Positions 38,161 to 49,100 of a stretch of 64,000 bases of DNA are shown one piece after another. A model generated the notes under the pieces. The model was not told where the DNA came from and searched no databases. It saw nothing but the letters and a program-made list of their open reading frames with translations. Position numbers and translations under genes: made by a program. The stretch's first letter is position 1, and each line of letters opens with the position of its first letter. The DNA comes from Callaeas wilsoni (lineage: Eukaryota > Chordata > Aves > Passeriformes > Callaeidae), in contig VWPU01011632.1 of the NCBI GenBank assembly GCA_013398955.1, positions 62,001-126,000 of the forward strand. Direction: 5' to 3'.

Positions 38161-38556
38161 TTTACAATACAATAAATCTATGTTGAATATTCTAATTTCC
38201 ACTAACCAATCTAGTACAAGATACAAATCCTATAGCATTTACATACAGCCTATAAGAATTGTTACATTACCATACTGTGTTACATTTTAAACTCTAGAAA
38301 CTCCTCTTTGGACCCCTGCTGCCAAGCCAGTAGGGTCTGCTCTGACCCCTGGACCTGTCAGCAGGCAGAGGGTATTGTTCAATCAGAGAGGGGATTACCT
38401 TCTGCCAGCCATACCATTGTTTTCCAGTTGTTCAGTAACTAAGGCTTGGTATCTCAAAGCTTGCTTTCATTTCAATCTCACTTATAGTTTCCCTATTCTC
38501 AGCATCTTTTGCCAAGCAATCTTATTTATTCCTGTTTCATCTTCCCCAACACTGTC

Positions 38557-41500
38557 CTGTGAAAGTCTGGCTCCTGTAGATGTATATAAAGCCAAGCCAA
38601 TAAAAGCCATTTTCAGTGTCCTCTACCAGGTTTCTTCACACACCAGGACTAAAGAAGGCAGCTCATCTTGCCTCTTGGTTTCTTAATACAGTGAATAAAC
38701 TAAGCTTGGTGGGGTTTCTGTTAGTCCAGGGGCTGCACAGCCAACCTGCTTCCTTCCCAGCTTGCTCCAGCAGCGTGTTTTATGCTGCCAGGTGAATTTT
38801 CCATTTACACACCCCCAAACTGCAGATTCTCTGAGATTTATATCCTAAGTGTGAGGCCCAGCACAACAAACTTGCCAAAAGTTTACCATCTGTCTCAATA
38901 ATAAAATTAAGCTAATAACTGAAGGGTATATGAGATATTTAAGTTGTTAATATTTCAGCTGCTGCTGTTACATCCAGTGTCATTTAAAAGAGGGATTTTT
39001 GTGGATGGTTGAGGGTGGGTTTGTTTTGTTTTGATGGGGGGGCTGTTTGTTTGGTGGTTGTTATTGGGTTTGGGTTTTTTTAAAAAACAGGATTTTAACT
39101 CCCATGTTTCTGAAACACCTGAAAGAAGTTTTCGCAGATTTTTCAGAACAAAAATCCACCTTGATGCCTAAAAATGGAAAATTCAGAAAAAAAATGGTTT
39201 CAACAGACTTAAGCATTAGTGAACACAGAGATTTTGCAATCTCCATATGGTAATGGTGTTTTTATGTATTTGATAGCAGCATGCAACACAGAGGAGTCTT
39301 CTGAGAGTCCACTACTTTTCCTGTTTTCATACACATTAGTGATGATTAACTATGCAGATTCATTGAAGCAGGTGACTATTAGACTGCTTTTTATCCTAAC
39401 TTTTGAGGAAATTAGGTTGTATTTTTAGGCATGAGTATTCCTAAAAAGACCTAAAAATATATTCAAATATTCCAGCTTCAAACTAAAAGAATCCAAGCTG
39501 CATAATTGGATACCATATGGAAAATGTTGAAGTTAGTAACTTAACATTCATCTGTGCTCTGGTTAAACACTTAATGAACAGCTGTGGAAGTAAAAAACAG
39601 ATGAGTAATTGGATCTGCTATCTTTGGGAACAAAGATATCCAAAGAATCCAAGATGTGGTTTTAATTCTGTATGCACTTTGAATGCTCAGCATGATGCTG
39701 ATGGGAACACAGCTAAGGCAAGGAGCAGGTTCAGGGAGCGTGCTGGTTGTGCCACCTTCCCAGGCTGCTGGCAGCTCTCCCAGGAACCCTTTGCACATTC
39801 ATTGGAGTCGGGTTGAGGAAATCTGTAGTACTGCTGTCCTTTATGGAGCTCCCCATGGCAAATACCCCGTATTCCTGTTGGGTAATATTCTTTGGAAAAG
39901 GAATATCCCTTTGTCTGTGTGGACTAGCTCCGTTTGTGACTGTGCCTTCGGATTGCAGCTTTCAGGCGTGGTGGATCTTCCTGCGAAGGGAGCCTGGCTG
40001 CACCACCAGCACAGAAATTAACTGACTTAGCAGTGAAAGGCTCTGCTGGCTGGGTTCTAACCGAAATTACAAAGATCTGTTTTCTTCTGGAAGCAAAACA
40101 AACTCTAGAAGTTTCTACTTTGTATAGTTTTTCTTATACAACATCTCTGAGAGATTTCTTCTCCAATTATTTGACAGGGTTTTCTAAAGAATTATGCTTC
40201 TTTAAAAGAATATCTAAATTGCAGATTGTTTTCCTTAGCAAGGTGAAACTTAGCAAGGCATGAAACTTGTCCTGTACCCTGAGATATGGCTTGCACTCAA
40301 AGTGTGCTTTGAGGGGAAAATGGACAGCTTCTCCTTCCTTCTGTCCATCTTCCCACTGCACGTTGGAAGGCAAAGGGAAAAGATAGTTTTGTCCTTTGTT
40401 TGTCAGGCAATTCCATTTTATATTTGTCTCAAATTCAAGAGCTGCAGCTCCTGGTGTACTGTTGCTGCTGCTTCATGGGGTTTTCCCTCTGCTTTTGGCT
40501 GGGTGAAAGGCACAGCAAGAACCCTCTGCAAAGGGTGTGAGTGGTGACTGAGGTGTAAGCCCACCTTACCAGCAGTAAGCATGGTGGTGAACGAGAGCTG
40601 GCTGTATTCAGGTTTGGACAGAAGAGAAACCTGTGCCTTGAGCTGCCAAAAGGCCTCTGCTAAGTTGGTAGTTTCAGATTAGCTCAAAATGCAATCTAAC
40701 AAAAGGATTCACTTGAAAAGCTCTGGTGCATTTTGACTTGCTCTATTTGTGGTGAGGAAAAGTGATGCTTTACAGAAACTCATTTGAAGAGGGACCGCCT
40801 GTCACTCAGATATTTGCTGTACCTGCTTGGACTTGGATGAGATGAGAGTTTGCTGAGAGACTTGGGAGAAGAAAGGAGTTGGCTGCAAACACCTGTGATT
40901 CTGCTCAAATTTCTGAGCACTGAGCTCCTGTATGAGAGAGCTCACAGGATGGGAATGAAGCTGTAATAGCCTCTGAGGACCATAATAAACCTGATTTTTC
41001 TCAGCTAAGTTTGGTGGTGATCAAATGGCTGTCTTGGGGCTGGGAAGAATGGCATGGATTGGTACTCCTCTAAGTGGGATTTGGTGAGGCTGGGCTGTGA
41101 TGTGGCTCAGGGCAGTCGGTGTGCACAGCTAGAAAGCCTGCTGCCGAGTTATTTGAGGAAAGTGCAAGCTCTCTGCTGTACTGCTGCTTTTCCAAAATTA
41201 AGAATGTGTTCCCTTTGCCCTATTTAGTATTTTCTTGTTTGTTTCTTGTCCAAAGCTGCTTATAAATTAGAAATACTGAGCTCTTTCAGGAAACTAGAGC
41301 TTTTGTGGGCCATGCTCTTGTGAGTTCTAACATTTTCATGGGGGAAGGAGGTTATGTTTCTTTGTTTTGTTTTTGTTTTGATTTGGGTTTTTTTTGGTTT
41401 TGTTTTGCCTAGTATCATGCACTGCTTTGTTTATTTACACAAAAATATTCCAGGAGTTGGTTTGTTTGGAGATGGTGGTAACTGCTTTTGGCACTGTGCT

Positions 41501-42744
41501 CTGTGAGGTGCAATTTGTGCATAAAAGATGGAGACCTCTGCTGAAACGCACTGCTTTCGATATTGCTGAGAACCTCTCAGAAAGTCTTTTTTTTATTTGT
41601 ATAAAAACATCCATTCCCTTACCTCCCTCATGAAAAAAATAAAATCTGTGAGTCCTGGTGAAGCCAACAGTGCAGCCACCACAGAGAGGTGTTGAGACGT
41701 TTTCACAAGGCTACAGGTTCTGGTTGTCTGCCCTAGCCATACGTAGCTGCTACAAACTTACCTGTGATTTTTTTTTTTTTTTTTTTTTTAAAAATCAAAC
41801 TCCTGGATTATGTGAAAGAGCAGTAAGTACCTACTTAAATGCAATGCCATTGGAATCTATGAATCTCTTAGTAGATGAGACATATTTATTTGTTTGAAAG
41901 TGCATTGAGTCAGAGAGAGGCCTTATACTGAAACTCATATTTTGGTTTACTCAGTCACCCTTAACACCTTTAACAATCTGATAAATAACAAAACTGCATT
42001 AACAAAAGGAAAAAGGAGGGATTCCTTTCTTGACATCTCCCATCTCCCTGTGAGTATTTGGCCAGACCCAGCCATACCTGTGTGCACGATCCAGAAAAGT
42101 GAAAGCCTGGCTTAAGAACTGCCAGAACCACTCTCCCTTGCCTGATTATCCTCTGATGGCTGGAAGGAAGGAATATCCATGGAAGTAAAAAAACCCACCA
42201 AAACAACACCACCCTCCCCCAGTCATTTATTAGGTGATCCTTTCCTCAAAGTGCTCTCCAATTCCTTCTCTAATTCTTCTGTTGATTTTTTGAGATATAG
42301 AGCAGTAAAAGAAAATATTAAACATATTGTGTAACATGTGAACCATGGGTTTTGACTAGAACACGTTTTCTTCCCTCTTCATGTCAAAATAATTCCTATC
42401 ACTAGATTGGGTATTTTTAGCAACTTTCTGACAATTTATCTGCTATTTTAGTTGTTACCTGCAGCAAACTTTGGATAATAGATGTGAATACTAATGGCAA
42501 AACCAGATCATCACTGCACAGGAACAGTTAAGGCTGCTTTTCCCCATGTGCATTACTCTCTTTTTACTGACAATAAATTCTATTTTCATTTAATGAGCTA
42601 ATTATCAAATACTGGGAAGCTTCTGATCCTTCGTAGTTCAGCTTAAGTTTTAACTGTCCAGAATAGGCGTTTCATTTTGGTTTTTTCCCCCCTTCCTCTT
42701 TTTATGATTGGCAAACTCTCTTGCTCTGTTTCTGTCCCTGTTTG
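38557..42744. other. Intergenic DNA
   Basis: No gene recognised. G/T-rich low complexity occurs at about 39010-39080 and 41350-41410 (ttttg units), and a 22-base T run at 41768-41789. The remainder is unique-looking AT-rich DNA. Confidence 0.5.
41768..41789. repeat. Poly(T) tract, 22 bases
   Basis: Pure T run followed by AAAAA. No element body recognised. Confidence 0.9.
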
Positions 42745-43110
42745 ACCTTTTCAGATTAAGAGAATGTTAAGTAGCACAGGTCCCAGTATAGGATTTTGGT
42801 GTACCCCACTAATGTGTTTCAATCTGAAAATTAAACCTTTGTTTCTGTCATTTGATCTCATTAATTCTTTAAAGACACTGCTTTATCCGAGAGCAGAGAG
42901 CCCAGAGAGGAGGAGTGGCTGCCTAGGCCATTCAGAAACCTGTGTCAGTATCTTTGGGGGAAATCCTAGTACACTGAGTAACTTTATTAACGCACTGATC
43001 AACACTCAAAGAATTCTGATAGCTTTACTAGGCATCATAGTGCTTGAAAGGCTCATTGACTCTTCCTCATTAAATCATATTTATCCAAGTATCTATTGAT
43101 TCTGTATTGT
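42745..43110 (-). repeat. CR1-like LINE fragment, reverse transcriptase region, antisense
   Basis: On + the words agcacaggtcccagtatagg, gtaccccactaatg, aatcctagtacactgagtaa, actcaaagaattctgatag and gctcattgactcttcctc match in order the antisense of a sauropsid CR1-type reverse-transcriptase segment. That segment covers the part encoding the conserved LDF.KAFD region and the GVPQGSVLGP..F motif. The copy is riddled with stops and indels, so it is long dead. Confidence 0.65.
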
Positions 43111-46100
43111 ATCTATTGAATCAATATTGATTCTGACATAAAATAAAAGTTTTACTGGCTTACATAAGCAGAAGTTAAATTCTTTGGTCTGTTGTCTGCA
43201 AGAACACCCTTGATCCACCTTGCAGATCTGGGAGGTGTTTGCCCACTACACCCCTCTGCAAGTGAGGAAGATTTACGTGACAACTTGTGCACTGTAATGG
43301 CCTGGCAAAATTTTGAGTTAAGGTGCCTTAGAACTCCTGGGTAAACACTCCCTGGTCTTGGCAATTTATGCAGTTCACGTTACAGAGCTGGGAAAACGCT
43401 GCCTCTCTAACACTTTGGTTTGAGGCAGCTCCTCAGACTGATTTCTTGGGCAGACTGGCTTAGTGGGTGAACCTGCCTGACCTCCCTGTGCTGCACACAA
43501 ATGGAAAGAATTCCGGAGTGTTTCTGAAATGGGCTTATCTGCTTAAGTGTTTATGTCTTTATGATCTGTTCATTTCAGAAACTTTCTGGCAGGCTTCTGG
43601 CTTCCAGTACATTTTCAGAAGTTTTTTTATTAGTAGTCTTTATACCTATAGCAAGTTGTACTTTATGCCAACAATGAAAAGATTTTTTTAATGTGCTTTC
43701 ATCTTTAACTTGACAGAATTAATTCCTTTTCCTGTGTTCTCCATCTAGCCATATCTTCCACATTTTCTACTATTTTTTTTTAATATATTTTCTTATAGCT
43801 GTCCTTACTCAGGTGTTTAACCACACTGTTGTTCTTATTTGGAGTCTTTTTTCCCTGAGATGGCTGTGAACTGAGAGTCTTCATGTAATGTTTTAAATTG
43901 CCTCCCTGCTTCATGCAACTGACCTACTCTTGTAGCTGCTGTTTTAAATTTTCTTTTAACTAAGATTAACCGGTTTTCTGTAATTTTTTTAAGCAAATTT
44001 AATATTCTTGTGGTGGAATTCTGAAGTGTTTTCTCTCTTGTAATGTTATTAGAATTGACAATAACGTGCTCATCAAAGAGCAATTTTTCAGTGATCCAGC
44101 TTGAGCTACATCTTGTGCTTGAGAATCACATTTCGTGTGTTTTCTGAGGTTACTTCTAAGCTTATTTAAAGTTCTGTATCATGCCACCCTGGGTTTTAAC
44201 CAGTAAGTACAGAGGTAGCCAAAGATTCTCGATCTTGCCAGTCTTTGTGGCCTCTCTAATCCTCTGCACCATTCTGTGCTCACTTTTATCATCATGCCTG
44301 GCCTTCATCTCTACTTTAGGTGGGTGCTGTAGGCAAAGTCTATAAAGGAACTATAAGGAATCCACCTATAAAGGAACAGTGCTTCCAACAAGAGAGACCC
44401 TGTAGCATGGATGTAAACATCTATTCTCTGTGAATTCTGTAACTGTTTAAAATACTCTGACCTCCACCACCAGAAGGATTTGCTTTCATCCTTAGAAAAC
44501 ATGTCACTTAACATTCTAGTATGTCAAAATGCTTTAGAAACATAATGCTTGGTTTGAAATGTGATAAATATTGCACATCAAGCTTGAAGTTTTGAAGCTG
44601 ACTTCAATGTCTGCAAAGGAAAGAACTGAAATCTAAGACTGCAAAACACCTGAGTTTTGAGAAAGCTCAGATCACTGGATTGAAGCTCAGCCCACCTCCA
44701 CAGGGACAGTTCTGCTAGTGTTTGTCAGCTGAATAAAGCAGAAATACTACTTCTATAGTGGAGAATATGAAAGGCATTTTAGAAAGCCACAATTAGCTGC
44801 TCATCTTATGTTCTCTGGCAAATGGTTCCTACTTGAGAGGCTATTGTGAGCAAGGCCAATTTTCTCACTGACTTTCTAGTGTAGAATAACTAATTTACAT
44901 TACTCAACAGAGCTGAAAGCAGCTGATGTTATTAGGAAGAAGAAATAAACAATTGTTGTTGGGAAATGAATGGAACAGTGTATTTTGCCAGGGATAACTA
45001 GACTGAGCTTCAACGCTTCTCAGACAGAATTACAGTGATAGTAATGAAAATTGCATAATGAACTAAAGTACTGTGCAGAACAACATGTCTAGCTGTTATG
45101 GTAGACATTGTGCAGCTGAATAGCTCATTATTAGGTAGCCAAATTCTCTGCAGGCTTGGAAAGGGACGTGAGTAATTTTGTATTGTGCAGACTGTTGGAA
45201 GCAGAGTTCAGGAGCAGGCTCTGCCGGTACTGCTTTTCGTTATTTCATGGTTGGAGCTTGTGTAAGGGTCTGTAAGACAGTTTGATAATATGCTGTTGTC
45301 ATTATACACCCAGTGGTCATCTCCTATCCAGCAGTTCAATGCAGAAGCCTCTGTGAGGAAAGTAGTTCTTGAGACAGTGTGGAATAGCAGTGAACAACAG
45401 CTTAAGAAAACAGCAAGCGAAGAAATCCCAATCTACAGGAAACAAGAACATCAGAACCTTCATTTCTTTCTGAAGATCTGCCCAGCCCAGCATCTTGTCT
45501 GATGGTGACTGAAAATGGGTGCCTGTCTAGGGAAGAATGTGGGAGCAGAATTAACGAGCACAATTTCCCTGTGAATGCTCTCACAGGCTCCCATTTCCAG
45601 CTTGGAGATTTCCTGAGCCAACAGAGCTTCTATGTATTTGGTAACATTGAATAAATGTCCCTCTCATGAACACATGCAGCTTTCCCTTAAACACCTGCAC
45701 ACTTTTACCATTCACGATATCACACAGTGGAGCTCCTCGGCTTAACTCTTCTTCATGTGAGGAACAGCTTCTTTTTGTTTAATCTGTGGAGGAAAGCCCT
45801 GAGGTGTATTTTCCAAAACCATAACCTCCCAGCAGTACGGCCAACTCCATGTTTAGAATGACTGAAGTCATTCAATGCTCAAGGTGAAGCTGGAACAGGA
45901 AACCAGCAAAGGGTCTCCTGAGCACTGCAGAAAGTGTCACAGAACCTTGGTCACCCCAAGACTCACACTGTCACTCCGAAGAGTTGTGAGCAGTCAGCGC
46001 ATTTGTGGTCACTGCCCTGGTCCTGCGTGGCGTGTTTCTTGGGTGTCAGCATCCCTTGCAGATTTAAACTTGGTCTGGCAGGCCAGCAGCTCAACTAGGT

Positions 46101-49100
46101 TGTAAATTGTGGTGAGCACAAGTGCCATACATCTGGGAATGGGAGAGAGGTGGGAGTGGGATGAACTAGTCAGCCACTCTGCAGTAAAGCAGAATTACTT
46201 TTAGTTATCTGGAATTAGACTAGGTATCAAATTTTATATGGCAGGAAATCAATATATTCTGTAGGCTTGGAAACCAGTTGTTCTGCACATGCCCTACCTT
46301 CTGTTTTCCAATCTGATGATTGCCTGTGGATGTTTATTCCAAACTGTTTGGTTGCTGCTCTGTGCTTGGTTCTCTGGACTCTGCTGTTGGATCTGGACTT
46401 GCTCATTGATTCGGAACTCTTTGGGTAAGTTTATTTTTTCTGGTCAGTGGTAGCTAACCCACTTGGAGTCATGGTCTCTGGTTAGACTCCAAGCTTAATT
46501 GGTAATAAAATAAAAAATAATGTTTAAAAAAACAAACAAACAAAAAACCTGGCATACAGTGAATTAATTTGTGTATTCTTTGCTGGCTTGGAGTCTGAGT
46601 GAAAAGATATATCCACAGCACACAGGGAAAGAAGTCTTTGCTGAACTAGCAGAGGAGATAATTGTCCATGTAAAAAATCTGCTTCTCTTACCTTGAATTC
46701 AATCCACTAACTCATGTACTTTGTCTTAACTAATATTTAATATGAGTTAATTGGCTTACTTTATATTCAGAGGACTTAACTGGGATGATAAAACCTTTTT
46801 CAATATTTTTTTCCTCTATAATAAGAGATAATATCTAGAAAAATTAAGGCGAAAATAGCAGAACTTCATGGCTCAAACAGTTAAGTAAACTTTATCTTCA
46901 TTAAGAAATTACTCCATCTGATTTCTGAATATTTTCTTTGGCAACAGAGCATGGGCTTGGGTGTGTGAAAGAGAATTTAACTGAGGGGAATGGTTACATG
47001 GGGTAGCACTGTGGAAACTTGTTATTTACTCACCTTATCAGCTTTCAGGCTTAGGTAAAACTACTGTTAAGTAAAGCTGGGACAAGAACCCAGCAGTACT
47101 GTCCTGCTCTGAATCAATAACAGGGTTTGACTTCTGTGTTTCCTGATTAAGTACATATACTTTTTTTTCCCCCCACTATTTTTTTTGAGAGAAGTGAGTA
47201 AACCTTTTCATATAAGGTCTACTGGTATCTGACTGTCAGCAAATTTCTTCAAATCCCTGCTTGCAATTACCTAAGAAAGAAGTGCTGCTTCTTAAGAAGA
47301 AAGTAAAAAAAGAAGTGCTTGAAGAAACAACAGAGCTAAAAAGCTGGCTGGAAAAAAAGAAATCAATAAAAATAATAAATGATGCTGGGCTATCCTAGTA
47401 ACTATTTATATCTTATTTATCTTAGGCTGCACTTCTAATTTAGCATGCTAACGTATTTTAAAGTAGAATTAAATATGCAGCTAGTGCCTTTGTTTTCAGT
47501 GAAAACACGTAGAATTGACAAGACTGTCAGCATGATTTAACACTTGTTTTCCTGGATGCAGTGTTTAATTTTGGTTAGCTCTTGCATAAAATGTTTTCAC
47601 TGAGCAAGAGAATGAAAAATATTATTTACTCTGCTAAGATTTTGAAACCTTTCTCTCTGTTTAGGAGAACTTTTGAATTATAATTTGTTACACACAACTC
47701 TTTAACAAAAGGTAAAGGGTAGGTTGCTTTGTCATAAACTTATCTATCTCAGCCAGGACAATGTTTCCTGCTGCCATACGTGCCTTATTCCCCCTGTGTG
47801 GGAGCCAATGGAACCTCTTAGTGCAAGCAGCCTGCAGCACTGCACTACTGAAGGGTGTCATGCCAAAACTTGAGAGATTTCTGACATTTTCAATAAAACA
47901 AGAATCTTGAGCCTGCTCATCCTTCAGCACTAAATTTGGATGCGTCTCCAAATATTTTTTTCTTTTTAATTTTTTTTTTCCTTTTTTAATTATTTTTTTC
48001 TTTTTCCCAGTAATGTACTGAGTTTCACATTGCATCAGGCTTTATGTCTGGATTTAAAACTCCCAACCTGACTTGCAAGAGCCCAGACTGCTCAAATGCC
48101 AGTCTTGGAAGACAACAGTATTGACCATGCAGGCCAAGCAAAGAGAGGAACACATTTAGGCGTCTGTTAAAGCTAGAGGAAAGGCTCCTTTCCTCGTGGT
48201 GAATAACTGCTGAGGGCTAAGAAAAATTTGTTTAATGTGCGCCAGTAGCAGGACAATCTCAGACAGGTAAAGGGCATTCTGGTTTGTGCTAACAGTCTTT
48301 GAAGTTCAATAACTAGAAAGATTTCTTATACAGATCAAATTAGATTTAAAATATATTGCTTTTTATTTGACAAAATGATAATTAAAATGTTTCCTTTTGA
48401 ACCTGACGTCTCAAATGAAAACACTTCTGAAATAAGGACTAAATTAAGATAATTGTTCCCCCTTGATGGTTGGGGAGATGTTAAATGGAGCTGCTATTCC
48501 TTTTTTTATCCAACCCACTCGGTTCAGTTCACAATTCTTCTGAATTGGGTTCAAACCACACATTGCACCTCCTTAACCACTCAGCTCTTTGCTTTTCTAA
48601 GTAAGTTATATAAAGTAATATGGCTTTTAGAGGAAGGGCTGAGGGAGCCGTGGAATACTTTAAAATGCTTGGGAAAGCTTCTTTGGATTTCAGATCCCCT
48701 CTGTCTGCTGAAGAAGTTAAATGTGGTCCCTTATAAGGTGGTGGAATGGTCTAGTTAATCCTTGGTACTTCCAGCCACCACCAATATGGAAAAAGCAAGT
48801 TTAGCATCCCATCTTCTCCAAACAAACATTTTTCTAGTCAAAACTGTTCTGCAAGTAAGTGACCTGCATATAAAGCAGCATTTTCTATCTGATAAAAGTT
48901 ATTCTATAGCAACAGTTGTACCTTGTTACAATTATACCTGGAAAAAAGGTCTACTTTTGAGGATTTAGTTTATCTGGAATTGAGATACTGTTTGACTGTT
49001 TCCAGATGCCTATATCTATGCTATAAAGGTAGAAAGTTTATTTCCCAGATCACTAGCCTGCACTTAAAAAAAAAGTTTAGCACCAAAGAAAGAAGTATGC

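Larger units (their letters stand above)
37887..38551 (-). mobile_element. Solo LTR of an endogenous retrovirus with target-site duplication
   Basis: A 665-base element opens TGTAGGAAG and closes CCCCAACA (TG...CA termini) and is flanked by the same five bases, CTGTC, at 37882-37886 and 38552-38556. Read on the minus strand it has a long pyrimidine-rich stretch, then AATAAA (complement of tttatt at about 37967-37972), then a short R/U5-like end. No internal retroviral genes are present, so it is a solo LTR left by recombination between two LTRs. A 5-bp duplication fits gamma/ERV1- or ERVL-type integrases more than ERVK (usually 6). Family not named with certainty; similar LTRs occur in passerine genomes. 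Confidence 0.85.

Noticed and set aside
39001..39080. G-rich stretch as a possible G-quadruplex
   Set aside because: The G runs are separated by loops that are too long and uneven. It is simple G/T-rich low complexity.
43680..44520. Suspected further antisense LINE sequence
   Set aside because: Isolated words such as ttctccatctagcc recall CR1, but I could not follow a consensus in order across the stretch.
46454..46493. Interleaved inverted repeats (CTAACC, CTTGGAGTC, GGTTAG, GACTCCAAG) with pseudoknot topology
   Set aside because: Nine-base inverted repeats with short loops are expected several times in 64 kb by chance, and there is no transcript or conservation evidence.
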